From Manis javanica (taxonomy: Eukaryota; Chordata; Mammalia; Pholidota; Manidae): DNA of 64,000 nucleotides. Made by a program: the position numbers and the translations under genes. Within the stretch, counting starts at the first letter, position 1, and each line of letters starts with the position of its first letter. This document shows, one piece after another, positions 1 through 14,000 of the stretch. The stretch spans positions 40,056,001 through 40,120,000 of the forward strand of contig NC_133158.1 of NCBI RefSeq assembly GCF_040802235.1, written 5' to 3'. A model generated the notes under the pieces. That model was not told the origin of the DNA and searched no databases. It worked only from the letters and a program-made list of their open reading frames with translations.

Positions 1-545
1 TTTGAGGGGGAGGAAGTGGAGAGGGAGAGAGAGAGAATGCATGGATCCCACGGGAGGCAAGAGGGGAGGAAAAGGGAGACAAGGACAGACTGGGAAACAC
101 ACACAGGAGGGTAGACAAGACCCAATCTATCAGAAATCACAATAAATGTAAGCGGATAAAACTTCCAATTGCAAGACAACAGGATCAGGATGAATGTTTG
201 AAATCGAGTCATGCACCTTCTGGAGCCCCCCAGCCAGGCCCCCCATCCTGTGCAGGGACCCCCTAGTCCCCAGGCCCCTCTGCCTCCCCTCCTGCCTCTC
301 TCACATTAGGGGCTCATGGGAAGGCTCGGGGCCACCAGATGGCCCAGGATCCCCTCCTAGTTCAAGACAAGAGGCTGAGTCACCTCATTTCTATCTGTTT
401 CAGCCCTTCTGCTGTGTAAGGTCATGGACCCACAGGCTTCTCCCTCTGGGGCAGGCGTTGTGGGGGCTAAATTCTCCAGCTGCATTCACAGGGTGGTCCT
501 ACTGGTTTCTGGGACATGGAGCAGGACGTGGCCCAGAGGTCAGTG

Positions 546-679
546 TCTCACCCAGGAAGGGTTTTGTTAACCTTCGCCCATAGAGCAATGAAACTGTTTT
601 GGGGTTTTGGCGTTTCACCCAGGAAGGGTTTTGTTAACCTTTGCCCTTAGAGCAATGAGACTCTTTTGGGGTTTTGCTT
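546..679. repeat. Two-copy 67-bp tandem duplication
   Basis: The unit CACCCAGGAAGGGTTTTGTT with flanks starts at 549 and again at 616, a period of 67. The copies differ at a few positions (CTTCGCCCAT versus CTTTGCCCTT; AAACTG versus GAGACTC). Confidence 0.85.
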
Positions 680-1029
680 CCAAACATGTAGGAAGATATT
701 CCTTCCAGGAATGATTGTTCCTTTTCTCACCAATGTCACCCTCCTCGGTGGCCTCTGCTGTCAAGGGCCAACAGGGGCCTCGTCAGGAAGCGGGCGGCAC
801 AGATGTGGGCTCCGAGTTGAGCTCTGCCCTTTAGCGGCTCCTGCCCCTCCGAGCTCTGGGAGCAGGTTTGCACATCAGGAAAGTGCCTCCAGACACCTGC
901 CCATCAGGTGAGTGTGGGCTCATTTTCTGGTGATCACGCTCAGCTCACTGACAAGTAGGTCAGAGCTCTGGCACGCCAGGTTGGCAGAAAGGCGGAGCAG
1001 CCCCTTTGGGCCCTGGTGTGCGCCCACGT

Positions 1030-1195
1030 GCCTCTCATCAGCCGTGTGACTCCAGGCTGTTTGGTTCTCTGAGCCCATTTCCAAGCCGATAAAATAAAAT
1101 AGGGCCTCTCTCTCAGGTCATCAGGATTCGATGTGAGAATTCACGTTAAGTCCTCACTACAGCACCAGGAACATAAAAATGGGTCCAACAAATGT
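1030..1195 (+). repeat. MIR SINE fragment
   Basis: Shows the MIR order of motifs: GTGTGACTCCAGG, then TTCTCTGAGCCCATTTCC, GATAAAATAAAATAGG, GATGTGAGAATTCACGTTAA and CACCAGGAACATAAAAAT. Diverged, as expected for an old mammalian tRNA-derived SINE. Confidence 0.6.
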
Positions 1196-4100
1196 CGGCA
1201 GTACTATTAGTACAGATAATGAATCTTCTGAAATTAAACTTTTAGAAGTCAACTATGGTAAAAAAGAAACATTATGGCTGATTAGTGAATAACAGCCCAC
1301 ACAACAATGTTTTTCCTGCACAACTACATATATATTTGTTTCTTTCTTTTGTAAGGTTATTTGCAGCATCAGAGACTATGGCTTTACTTTACACACTTCT
1401 GAGTGGTCATGAAACCCTGATTCTTTCTCAGCCAGCTGGGAACACAACCCCTTTGCAAACAGTGCTCAGTAAATTATTATTATCAGCGCTGGAAAGAAAC
1501 GGCTAATGCATGTGTGTGCCTTGCCCCAGAAGTCCGCTGGTGGGGATTCAGCTTAAGAAATTGTGTGACCTTACATAAAGCCCCTGAAGGTGCTGGCTGC
1601 AGCATGGCCCACATGGAAACAAGCTGCTTGGCCACACGTGCGGTGGCGAAGTGTGCTTGGTGACTGCTGTACTGCTCCTGCCCAGGTGGGCAGGTGGCTG
1701 GAGGCCCCTGAAGGCGGGGTGCCCAATGGACCTCTGGTTGGGGCCGAGTGGAAGGAAGGCCACGAGCTGGCACAGGCTGCTTGGCAGCTGGCAGATGGCA
1801 AGCTCGCTGCCAGGCTGGTCTCCAGTATTTCGGGTTTTGTTTCAAGACCTGAGTAACGCTCTCTGAGGACCCCATCGCCACTTGTCCCTCAGCCTGAGCA
1901 GGCAGGTTGGATGCCCTCCTGTGACTGAAAAGCCACATGCAGCTGGAAGGGCATGGCTCTCGCCCATAGGCCCTGGGGGCTCATCCAGTGTGGGCACAGG
2001 CCCCCTCCCTGCCCAACAGCCACCACGACCTCTCACCATGCAGAACAGAAGGTAAAGCCATGATTGGGCCCCAAAGAGTCAGCAGGACAGAGCCACTGCC
2101 ACCAGCGCCGACTCTGGCCCCAGAGGAACCGGCCGGAGGCCTGTCCGCCCCAGCACCCTCCTGGCAGGACGAGTGGCATGCCCAGGTCCCCAGACGGCGC
2201 TCCCGCCGTCCACTCATCATGAGCAGTGTGGGCGCAGCAGGCTTTGCTCTGCTGGTTAATGGCCCCTAAGTTCCTGCTTGCTGCCAGGCTGGACACCCCT
2301 AGGACCCGCGTTGCCATCCTCAAAATGTCCCTGTGCCACGGTCAGGGGGGTGTGGGCTGGGGCCTGAGGAGGCGCCTGGTTCCCCCAATTTCAGCACTCC
2401 GTGCCCTCCGTCCCACACTGAAGGTCATGGCTGGCGCAGGGATGAGAGCCTCCTGGCTCCGTCCCCCAGAGGCCGGCCCCATGGTCAGGGGTGCCTCAGC
2501 GCGGCAGCGTGCAGTGCCCGTTCCCAAGGCCAGGACCCCCTCTCTCCCACGGAACACGGACGGCTGTCCCACAGCATCTGTGATCACGCCAGGATGAAAC
2601 GGCTGTTGTGCAGATGCAGGGAGGTCTGAACCCCTCTGTGGGGAGGATGGGGCGGGCGGAGGAGGGCATGCCCATGGACCCCACGGAAGCTGCTCCGCAG
2701 CCTGGAGTTCTGCCCTGGAAGGACTCGGGTCTCTGAGAGCGTCTGAAAGCAGTGGGTCACAGACATTGCTGGCCTGGGCTCAGGCTCAGACTGCCACCAG
2801 ACCAGCTTCCTGCTGTCCCCCAAACTGATCTTACCCCTCAGATGGGAGCCCTCGTCTGTAGGGGTGGAGCCCATCACCCCGGCGCCACTACAGCCCCCGG
2901 CTATCACAGGACCCCGTGCTGGGCTGATGAGGGCCACGCTGGGGACAGTGGGTAGATGTTGAGGGCCGCAGGGGCAGGCTGCTGGGAGCATGATCGGCTC
3001 ACCGGGCTTTTAGAGACCTGAGGTTCTACTGTCTGGTAATCAGTGACACTCCAGGTCAGCAGGTGAGCCCAGAAGTGCCCAGGGTCCAGCGCACACCCCA
3101 TCATCAGCACAAATCTCCTGGGCCTCTCTGTCTTCCTGTCTGCTGCCCTCGGCCTGGGAGGCCTGGTGCTCCTCCCGCCCACCTCAGCTCCCCAGTGCCA
3201 CAGACCGGCCAGCACTCTGCAGCTCGGGTGTGGTGTCCGGAGCAGCTGTGAGGAGGCAGGGGCGCAGCCCAGGGCAGGGTGGGAAGTGGGCACCTGGAAG
3301 GGGCCAGGCAGGCACGCACCCCCTCTGTACCTCCTGTGGACTCCCCAGGGCTACTTTCTCCAAGCAGCCCATCCTGAGAAGTCCTCCCTACTGCGTGCAT
3401 GCAGCTGCAAGCTGGGCTGTTTCAGATCCTCGTGAAGAACGGCCAGCCCAGCAGGACCCCCTTCTGTCCCCGCCTGTCTCCTCGCTCGCAGTGCCTGGGC
3501 TGTCTCCATGGACCCTGGCTAAGACAGGTCACACCAAAAGGAAGCAGAGGCGAACACCAGCATGTTCCCCCTGTGCCATGGGAAGTGGGCACCTGGAAGA
3601 GGCCAGGGGCCCCGAGATTAGTGCCCTGAACAACCTTCCTGAAGAAATAAGTGGACAGCAGAATTAAAAGAAAACTCACTGAATTAATTCATGGAACTTT
3701 TATGAAAATAAAGAAACCACAAGACGCCAAACAGAGAGGAATCAGGAACCCCTGGAGGCCGGCTAGGTCAAGCCAGCTTTCAGCTCTGGGCATTCTGCAG
3801 TGCCCTGAACACTGGCAGCAGCCCTGACAGCTGCCCAGGCTGGGAGAGAGAGCAAGGCTGGGTCCCCACCCAGGTGGGCTGCACAGGGAGGACCCTTTGA
3901 AGCTCAGGCTTCAGCGGGCGAATGGAAGCCTGCACACAAAAGTAGACACACAGCAGGACACATTTCTGTCTCAGCCCTGATGTTCAGAAGGAGGAAAATG
4001 CCCCTGGGAGTTCACAAACTCAAGCCAGACTCCACGCAGTCAGTAATCTAAGCTCATGCCTGTGGCCCAAACATCAAGCTGATTACTTATAAAAATAGTC

Positions 4101-5814
4101 CCATGTTGGTGGACTCCCCCAGGAGACACAAATCACTTTTGGAGGAATATCAAGTCAAAGACTCCAAGAATTCCAGCCGAGTATCGGACTGGAGAGAGAG
4201 AGACCCTTGAGCCCTGTGCAGAGACTCACTGGGGCACAGAGCACCCAGAATCCCTCCTCCAGGTCCTGGGAACAGGGCTGTGGAGGCCCCGACCAGATCC
4301 TCTCTCCTGGGCCGGCACAGGGGAAGCAGCCTCAGCACCTGCTCGTAAGACTCGGGGTCTCAGGAGGCTCAGCACACTTGCCCGTGTCTGGGATCACTGT
4401 CCCTGTGGTGGGGAACATACCCACAAATCACCAGGGCCTATAGAACTGTGCAGGGACTTTGGGAGGCAGGCCAGCCCCTTGGGGTGCCCTGATCAGACCA
4501 TTCCTGCAGGTGGCTGTGGCCCCAAGGTGCCCCACCAAGTAGCCCCATCCCTCCCTCATGGCTCCTGTTTCTCAGGCACCTCCTCGGGGCCCCATGCTAT
4601 GTCCCCACCACCTTGGGCACGGGACCCCAGCACAGTCCTGGGGGCTGTTGATCCCACCCACCCCCAGGCTGAAGACAGAACAGGAGCTGTGGTGGCTCCT
4701 GTCCCCTCCGGATGCACACCTGGGGCAGGTCCCTGCTCCCTGCACCTGCCCGCACCTGCCCCTCCCTCAGGCCTCTCCAACTCAGGAGTGGGGACGCCAA
4801 GCCCAGAACCCTGGGGGGCATCTGCCACTTCTCGCAGCCCCATCTCCAAACTGTCCACAAAGGCTGCCGGCTGTCCCTTCCCAGCCATTGGTGATCACCG
4901 TCCACCTCTGCTGGCCTGGCCTGTAGGAGCAGCAACCCACCGGCCCTGCCTCCCCGGAGCTGCCTGGGCCCAGTCCCTCAGCAGCCAGACAGATCATGAG
5001 GCTGGTCCCAGGTGGGCTTCTCATGCCACCGTGTCCCCGTGACCTCCATGACCCCCACCTCCTGGCTGTCCTCACTCCCGCTGGAAGACTGACCCCCAAG
5101 CGTGGGGCCCCACACTTAGAGTTTGGGGGCTCTTCATGGAAAAGCATAAGCACTGAGGGGCAACCCTGGGTATTCCTATCATAAGGAAGGCACACAGTGC
5201 CTCCCACGGCACGTGGCAGCTGGCCTGGGTGACTGTTTCCTCCAAACCCCGAGCCCGCTCCTGCCTCCAGGCCTCAGCTGACCCCACAGGGGCCTCCCGT
5301 GTGCACAGGGGCCTCCCGTCTGTGTGTGCACTGCTGCCTGCCCACCTCCTCAGGTCTGTGCTCACGCGACCCCTCGTCACAGTGCTTCCCCGGCCACCCG
5401 GCCCCCTCTGATCCTGCCTCTAGTGCACCAGCCCGACTCCCCTGTTCCCCTCCATCTTTCATTTTGTCACTTGGGGAATGTCTGTAGATGGAGTCCCTCG
5501 GTCTCCGACCCTCCAGATTTGGGTGGAGAACCGTCAGCCCCTGATCCTTGCTGACTAGTCATCCATAATCTGGATGGACCGGGGTTTTCTACCCTCACCT
5601 GTGGAGGACATTTAGGGTCTTTGCACTGGGGCAAAGCTACCTTGACCTTTCTTGCGCAGGTTTCTGGGTGGACATCAATTTTCAACCCTTGGAAAAATAC
5701 TGTGGAGCTCAGTGGCTGGATGGTGTGTCAGGAGTGTGCCCAAGAAACACTTGCCATCTACTGATCTGAGAGGGACCCTCATCTAGGATAGGTAACTAGT
5801 GCCCATGAAGGTAA

Positions 5815-6600
5815 GAAAGTCAGTCCATGAGAAAAGGATGGGCAAAGACTGGACGAGGCACTTCCCAAAAAGATGCCCAAGTGGGACTAAGCACCTGAAT
5901 AGGTGCCCCACATCACTGTTCCTGAGGAAGACGAAGTCAGAGCCACCCGGCATCCCAGGACACACCAAAGTGGGGCAAGTCAGAGCCCCCGGCGGGACCA
6001 GTGTGTGTGCGGGTGGGGCGGCGGGAGCCTTCTGCATGGCCGGGCAGGCCAGCTCTGTGAGTGCCATGGGAGGACTCGCTGAGGATGGACACACACACCC
6101 TCTGTGAGCCGACACGCCCTCCACGAGGGACGCGCCCGGCACGCGGCACCCATGTTTGCACGGGGTGTTCAGAGCAGGGCTGCTGCACCTGTCACCAAAC
6201 TGGAAGCGACTCTGCATCAGCCGTGGGGTGGATAAAGAGCAGATGACATTGTGCGTGTACATATGGATATACGTCGTTGTTACACGTGCTCGAATAATGT
6301 ACATGAGTCAACAAGCATAATGAAGGAATCTGACGTGAAAGAAGACATTTGGGGTGATTCTATTTAAATAAAGTTGAAAGAGGGGGAATAGAACTCAGCA
6401 GTTAGGAGAGTGGCTCCCCTGGGGAGAGGGCAGGCCTGGGACAGGTGCCTCCGGGGACGTGGGCTGCTTCTCGTGGATGCTGTTCCCGCTGTGCGCTCTG
6501 CATGACCATGGAGCTGTGCATGTGGGAGTCCCACACCTTCCGTGTGTCTGCTCCGCCTCATCTTGCAGAGCCTGGACTCGGGCGGGTGACGGGGTTGCCA
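5815..6600 (+). mobile_element. Old L1 3' fragment (ORF2 C-terminus)
   Basis: Degenerate but ordered L1 signatures on the plus strand: a diverged form of the ATGGGCAAA...ACTTC segment (5836-5870), AAGCACCTGAATAGGTGCC (5890-5909), GTGGATAAAGAGCAGATGACA (6228-6248) and GTGAAAGAAGACATTTGG (6335-6352). CpG-rich drift suggests great age. No coding capacity. Confidence 0.6.
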
Positions 6601-9600
6601 TCAAAAGCAAGTGCACGTTTGCCAATTTGGACCCAACGCAGACCTGCAGGAGCCGGTCTTTGAGTCGGGGGAGGTGGGACTGCGGGCCAACTGCGCTCGG
6701 GTTGTGCTCACAGTGCCTCTTTCTGCCACCTGATATTTTGCAGCGAATGTGCTCTCGGAAGGACTCGGGCAGAAGTTTCCATGTGGGAAGGGCGGGCTCC
6801 ACGCAGCACTGGGGTAGACGGGAGCTCCCGAGGGCCAGGTGCTGCCCCCCAGCTGCGGGACCTCCTGGGAGGCAGGGCCTGGGTGGGGGCTCAAGCCTCC
6901 CTGGGACAGGAGGCCTGCGGCTGCGCATCAGGACCCCTTTCCTCAGGTATCAGAGGCCGGGTGAGAGAAGCTGAGATCTTCAAACGTGCCCGGCACCCAA
7001 ACTCTATGTCCCAGGAAACCAAACCGGTCAGACAGAGCTACTCAGGGGAATGGGGAGGGGGCCTCACAGGAGACCCTGGGCCCAGGGACCCCACAACAGC
7101 CCTCGTCCAGGCAGTTTTGACTCTGGGTCTGCAGTAAAAGGGGTTCGCCCTCTTGCCCCTCCACACACACGACGGTCAGCTGTCCCTGTGCCTCCTCCCC
7201 TTAGGACGTGCTCCACAAACCCTCAGCAGCTGAGCAGCAAAGACCAGGACCCCCGCTGGCTGGTCATCCAGGTGGCGCAGGCCCAGGGCCAGGCAGGTGC
7301 AGTGTGGGGAGTGCAGGGGGCAGGCAGGACGTGGCCCTGTTACCTTCTCCCTGGAGGTGTCTTGGGAAGGTCCGTCCTGCCTTCCCAGCTGCAGGAAGTG
7401 GGACGGTTGGTGCGAGGGCAGGAGGCCCTGGTGGTGGGATGGAGAGGCAGCTGCCCAGCAAGGCTGTGCACAGAGGGCACTGAGCGGACAGAGCGAACAG
7501 GCCTCTGGCTCCCATGCTGCTCCTGCCTGCAGGCACTCGGCCTCCTCCAGGCTGGCGGTGGGTCCCCTCTGTCCTGGCTCAGCCCAGCCTGTCCTCAGGA
7601 AGCCAGCCCTGCCCCTCCTCTATGCGCTCACCTCCCAGAGGAGGGTGCCAGCATCCCAGGTGGGGCTGCGGGCGTCCTGGGGGCCCAGTGGACCACGGCT
7701 GCCCCATGTGGGTCTGAAGGGTGGGCCAGAGGCAGCCGTGTGCATTCTGAGGCTCCCCAATCTGCCCACAGCAGGATGTGCCCCACAGTCACACTCGGGG
7801 TCCTGCCCGGGTCCCCGGGAAGGCTGGTGACAAGGGTGGGGGCTAAGGATTCCTGTGGGTCCTTCCTGGGCAGACGTCAGAGGCTGTCAGGTCAGAGGGG
7901 AAGCAGAGTGTCCCCCTCGTGCCCTGAGAGCCCCTCCTGCCTGGAGAGGTGAAACCCTGAGGTCCCCTTCCTCTCTGGTGGACACGGCGTGCTGTGCAAT
8001 CCTGAGGGCCTCCTTGAGGAGGCGCAGCCTTCGAGTCAGCCTGTGGCCGCACCTGGGGTCACCCCCCAAGGGGTGGGGCAGGAGCCCTTCGACAGGCCCC
8101 CAGGCGGCCCTGTGCCCCTCCCTGTGTGGCTCACGGTCTGGGGCCGGAACATACGCGGGGAGCCCAAGCCTGTGGTCCCAGGTCAGAGGTGGTGCTGAGG
8201 GGGTGTGGCCCCTGGGACCAGCCTCACCTGGGCGTCCTGAGCAAGTCACTGCCCCTCTGTGGCAATTGGATCACTGTCACTTCAGACCATTTCTTCTATC
8301 AAACTATCAAAGTGTCTCACGTGGACGAGTCCCATTAAAGATGTCTCGCCCGTGCACGACTGAACGGCATGGGAAGGACATGGAGGGACCTTCTGATGCA
8401 TGTCCTGCTCTTCTGCATTTTCCAGGGAGTGGTTGGAAGGCCCAGGGCTGTTGAGGGGGAGTGGCAGGTACCCTGACTGACCTGTCCCTCCCCCTGGGGC
8501 CCCGGCCCCAAGCCCTCCATGTGTCAGTGCTGATTGAGCCTCGGGTCCTGATGACCCCTGAGGGCCCCACCAGTGGACCCCCAGCCCTGCCTGCCTGAGT
8601 CTGGACAAATCCTGCCACCTCTCTGCCCTGGGACTCCGCAGCACAGCCGTCCCCTCCTGGGGAAGAAGGGGTTGACCACCCAGCCCACAGGGCCAGCTGC
8701 CCCTGCCTGGTCCCTGCCCGGGCCACGTCGCAGCTGATGCCGTGGGGCCCAGGGGAGCCCCGGGGCCCCCACCTGGGCTCTCTGCTCCCACAGGGCTGGG
8801 CTTGCAGGGATCTGAATGCAGGGCTTTGAAATGAGCGCCTGTCTTGAGCCTGAAGCCTGCAGGTGCTCACACCAAGGCCCCCTGCAGAGCCGGGGGGAGA
8901 GCGAGAACCGGGGCCCCCTGCTCTTTCCTGTGGGGCAGAGGCTGCAGTGCACACAGCCTCCCGGAGCCCGGTGTGTGGGCACCCTTGTCCCGGCTGCTCT
9001 GTCCCGCTCTGGCCCCGGCCGGGACGTCCCGCCTGTGTGCTGCTCTGCCTCTCCCCCTGACCTCAGGCGGCTGCAGGACCCTCCTCCCGTGTCAGCTCTT
9101 CCCGGGGTGGCTACTCTCCCCAGACGCCCTAGGGGCTGGGCCTGCCTCGCCTGGGCACGCCTCCCGTCGGGACCCCTGTCAGGGAAGCCGCGCCTGCAGG
9201 CTTGCCCGCCCTGCAGAGCCGTCCTCCTGGCGGCCTGGGGGACAGGGGCCGCCCTGGGCACAGCACCTCCGATCTCAGTGTTCTCACAGGGGCCCAGTGC
9301 CCCTAGGGGCCCGTGGGGTCTCTGCCAGGTCCTGAGCTGGCCGCGTCCTGAGCCTGTGCAGGGCCCTCCTGCCCTCTGGAAGAGGACCTGACCTCCTGTG
9401 TTTGGCGAGGCCCACCGCCCCCGCTGCGCAGCCGTGGGAGGTCACCGCGTAGGCCACCCGAGGACCCGGAGGGTGCGTCTGGCGGGGGACGTTCTGAGAC
9501 GGGCGGGCCGGTCGGCAGTGGCGCAGAGCACCGAGCTCGCTGCAGGAAGCTCCCGGGACCCCCGGCACCCTGCTTCCTGAAGCAAGGCGCTGACGTCTTT

Positions 9601-11019
9601 GTTACGATCCCGGCCAGAAAACAATCGTCTCTGGGCACCCGACACCAATTAAAACGCTCTGACTTTCTTATGGCTTTGGCTGAGTGGGAAGGATCGGAAA
9701 CGTGGGCTTGACAGGTGGTCTGGGCCACGCTCCTTGACTGGGGGAGAGCCGCCCTGCAGACCGGCCCGTCTCTGGGTTGAGGGTGGGTCCGCTTGGAGAC
9801 CCCAGCTGCAGAAGCTGCTGATAGCGCGCTGCTCTGCCCTCAGCGCACCAGAGTCCCCCTGCGGCCGGGTGGGCGCGTCCCCTGGAGCCCCCAGGGCACC
9901 CCCTGCCTGAGGGCTCTCCCCCACCCGGGGTTGCTTGTCTTCTGCAAACAAGTGTCAGCCTCGGCGCAGGAGCGCGGTGCTCGGGGATGACCTTCCACTG
10001 GTGGGGACTCAGCCCAGCAGGGTGGGATGTGGGTTCCCGGAGAGGCTGAGCCCCGTACCCACCCCGGCGCCCACCCCTCAGGGCCCCACACTGGCCTTCC
10101 TCCTCCAGACGCCCTCTCCCGTGTCCTCCTCAGGGGCCTGGGACCGCCTGCAAGCACACTGCTTGCCCCCAGTCACCCCCAGCTCCCCGCCTGCTTTGGG
10201 AACCCAAGGTCTGCGGAGGCTCCACACCGTCTGTGAATTTGCACGGATCGTCTGGCCTTGTGGACGCGAGCGCCAGCCCGGGAGGATGGGGACGGAAGAC
10301 CCCAGACTAGAGGCCCTCCAGGGTGCCGGACCCAGGCTGTCTCCACCGTGTGCACCCCGCGCGCCGCACGCACCCCCCCGCCGCTGCCGCCTGCCTGGGA
10401 TCGCCTGTGTTGCTTTGTTCCTTTTTGCAACGTTGTCTTTTGAGGCCCTGTGGACCACGGGGATGTCACGCTGGGCCCTGGCCTTGGGTCAACAAATGGC
10501 TGCTGAGGTCTACGGTCTGTGGTTTGTCTTTCCAGCTTTGTACATTTTTCTGGTTTTGTTTCGGCCACAGAACGGCAGCCGTTTCCCTTCTGGCTTCTGG
10601 CTCTGGTGTTATGCATACACCAGGGTCTCCACCCCACACCGTGCCTGTATTTGCTAAGAGGGCTTCACTTAGGCACCTAATCTTTATTTCACCTGGGATG
10701 CTTCTTTCCAAATAGAAAAACGCTATTTCAAGTAAAGACAGAAATTAACCAGAGCCCTCGTAAAATATGTGGGCAGAGACAAAAAGCACCTGTCCTTTGA
10801 TTCCATTGGCGGGGAACATCAGAACAGAGGAAGGAGCAGAGAGAGAAAGCACGACTGGGGGCTGTGCGGGCTGGGAGGGGCAGTGGGGGGCGAGGGCCCT
10901 GGGACAGGGGTTGCTTTTGAGGAAGAACAACTCTGACCCAGTGGTGATGTCACACACACACTGTACTGTACAGAGTGCCCCAGAGGCATTCAATTTAAAA
11001 TGGTAAAGTCACAACATTA
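6601..11019. other. Intergenic, GC-rich, possible small CpG-rich pocket
   Basis: Very GC-rich from about 7000 to 10450. CpG is denser at about 9400-9545 and 10240-10390, but no promoter motif or exon is convincing. The longest open frame (7050-7952, plus, 300 codons) is Gly/Pro/Ser/Arg-rich, has overlapping open frames on both strands and no domain. A weak MIR-like segment lies at about 8220-8280. Confidence 0.5.
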
Positions 11020-11079
11020 AAAAACAATTTTTTACTTTTTATTTTCAAATGTACATCACAGTGGTTCAACAGCCCACCT

Positions 11080-14000
11080 TGCCTCCCTCCTGCCTCTGCC
11101 TGTTCCCGTCCCCCTTGTAACTAACAGTCCCTTCTCAGTGTCTATGAGTCTAATGGTGTTTTGTTCCTTCTGTTTTGCATTGTTTTTATATTCCACAAAT
11201 AAGTGAAATTATGTGCTATTTGTCTGTCTCCACCTGGCTTATTTCACTGAGCATAATACCCTCTAGCTAGCTCCATCCATGTTGTTGCAAATGGTAGGAT
11301 TTGTTTTCTTCTTATGGCTGAATAATATCCCATTGTGTATATGCACCACATCTTCTTTATCCATTCATCTACTGATGGACACTTAGGTTGCTTCCATTTC
11401 TTGGCTATTGTAAATAGTGCAGCGATAAACATAGCAGGTGCATATATCTTTTTGAATCACAGATTTTGTTTTCTTCAGGTAAATTTCTAGGAGTGGAATT
11501 ATTGGGTCAAATGGTATTTCTATTTTTAGTATTTTGAGGAACCTGTATATTGCTTTCCACAGCGGTTGCACCAATTTATATTCCCACCAGCAGTGTAGGA
11601 GGGTTCCCCTTTCTCTGCATCCTCACCAGCATTTGTTCTTCCTTGTATGCCGGATGTTGGCCATCCTAACTAGTGTGAGGTGATATCTCATTGTGGTTTT
11701 AATTTGTATTTTCCTGGTAATTAGCGATGTGGAGCATCTTTTCATGTGCCTGTTGGCCATCTGAATTTCTTCTTTGGAAAAGTATTCAGATCCTCCACCC
11801 ATTTTTTAATCAGCTTATTTTGTTGAGGTGTGTGAGTTCTTTATACATTTTGGATGTTAACCCCTTAATGGATAAACCATTTATGAATATATTCTCCCAT
11901 ACCGTAGGATGCCTTTTTGTTCTGTTGATGGTGTCCTTCGCTGTACAGAAGCTTTTTAGTTTGATATAGTGCCACTTGTTCAGTTTTGCTTTTGTTTCCC
12001 TTGCCCGAGGAGATGTGTCCAGGAATAAGCTGCTCATGTTTATATTCAAAAGATTTTTGCCTAGGTTTTCTTCTAAAAGTTTTATGGTTTCATGACTTAC
12101 ATTCAAGTCTTTGATCCATTTCAAGTTTACTTTTGTGTATGGGGTTAAACAATGATCCAGTTTCATTCTCTTACATGTAGTTGTCCCGTTTTGCCAACAC
12201 CAGCTGTTGAAGAGGCTGTCATTTTCCCACTGTATATCCATGGCTCCTTTATCATATATTAACTGGCCATGTATGCTTGGGTTAATATCTGGAGTCTCTA
12301 TTCTGTTCCACTGGTCTGTGGGTCTGTTCTTGTGCCAGTACCGAATTGTCTTGATTACTGTGGCTTTGTAGTAGAGCTTGAAGTCAGGGAGTGTAATCCC
12401 CCCTGCTTTATTCTTCCTTCTCAGGATTGCTTTGGCTACTTGGGGTCTTTTGTGGTTCCATATGAATTTTAGAACTATTTGTTCTAGTTTGTTGAAGAAT
12501 GCTGTTGGTATTTTGATAGGAATTGCGTTGAATCTGTAGATTGCTTTAGGGAGGATGGCTATTTTGACAATATTAATTCTTCCTATCCATTAGCATAGGA
12601 TGTATTTCTATTTATTGGTGTCTTCTTTAATTTCTCTTGCAGTTTTCAGAATACAGGTCTTTCACCTCCTTGTTAGGTTTATTCTTAGGTATTTTATTCT
12701 TTTTGATGCAATTGTAAATGGAGTTGTTTACCTGATTGCTCTTTCTGCTAGTTTGTTGTCAGTATATAGGAATGTCACAAATCTCGGTGTATTAATTTTG
12801 TATCCTGCAACTTTGCTGAATTCAGCTATTAGTTCTAGTAGTTTTTTGATGGAGTTTTTAGCGTTTTCTATGTAAAATATTATGTCATCTGCAAACAGTG
12901 ACAATTTATCTTCCTTACCAATCTGGATGCCTTTTATTTCTTTGTTTTGTCTGATTGCTGTTGCTAGGACCTCCAGTAATATGTTGAATAAAAGTGGGGA
13001 GAGTGGGCTCCCTGGTTTGTTTCCGATCTTGGAGGAAAAGCTTTCAGCTTTTCACTGTTAAGTACAATGTTGGCTGTGGGTTTGTCATATATGGCCTTTA
13101 TTATGTTGAAGTACTTGCCTTCTATATCCATTTTGTTGAGAGTTTTTATCATGAATGGATGTTGAATTTTGTGAAATGCTTTTTCAGCATCTATGGAGAT
13201 GATCATGTGGTTTTTGTCCGTCTTTTTGTTGATGTGATGGATGATGTTGATGGATTTAGTAATATTGTACCATCCTTGTATACCTGGAATTAATCCCACT
13301 TGGTCATGATGGATGATCTTTTTGATGTATTTTGGGGTTCCATTTGCTAATACTTTGTTGAGTATTTTTGCACCTATATTCATCAGGGATGTTCATCTGT
13401 AATGTTCTTTTTTTGTGATGTCTTTGCCTGGTTTTGGTATTTGAGTGATGCTGGCTTCATAGAATGCGTTTGGAAGTATTCCCTCCTCTTCCACTTTTTG
13501 GAAAACTTTAAGAAAGGTGGATATTAGCTCTTTAAATGCTTGGTAGAATTAGGCTGTAAAGCTGTGAGGACTTGGAGTTTTGTTTTGGGGGAGTTTTTGA
13601 TTACCAATTCAATTTCATTCCTGGTATTTTCTGTTTCTTCCTGGGTCAGTCTTGGAAGGTCGTTTTTTTCTAGGAAGTTGTCCATTTTTTCTAAGTTGTC
13701 CAATTTATTGGCATATAATTTTCATAGTATTCTCTAATAATTCTTTGTATTCCTGCCATATCCATTGTGATTATTCCTTCTTTGTTTCTGATTCTGTTTA
13801 TGTGTATACAGTCTTTTTTCTTGATAAGTCTTGTGAGGGTTTTATATATTTTGTTTATTTTCTCAAGAACTAGTTTCTGGTTTCATTGATTCTTTCTATT
13901 GTTTTATTCTTCTCAGTTTTATTTATTTCTGCTCTAATCTTTATTATGTCCCTTTTACTGACTTAGGGTTCCATGTGTTCTTCTTTTAGTAGTTTCATTA

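Larger units (their letters stand above)
1..5814. other. Intergenic, GC-rich, no gene recognised
   Basis: Purine-rich GA repeats at 20-40, a 67-bp tandem duplication (546-679), a MIR (about 1030-1195), then GC-rich unique sequence. The many overlapping open frames on both strands have no codon or family support; they reflect few stop codons in GC-rich DNA. Confidence 0.6.

Noticed and set aside
4479..5042. 187-codon open frame, plus strand
   Set aside because: Same GC-rich pattern with overlapping antisense frames and no recognisable protein family.
7050..7952. 300-codon open frame, plus strand, GC-rich intergenic DNA
   Set aside because: Composition is Gly/Pro/Ser/Arg-rich, several other frames on both strands are open across it, and there is no domain, promoter or splice evidence. 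It is expected by chance in DNA with few stop codons.
8307..9261. Overlapping 215- and 245-codon minus-strand frames
   Set aside because: Low-complexity Arg/Gly/Pro translation and mutually overlapping frames; no homology recognised.
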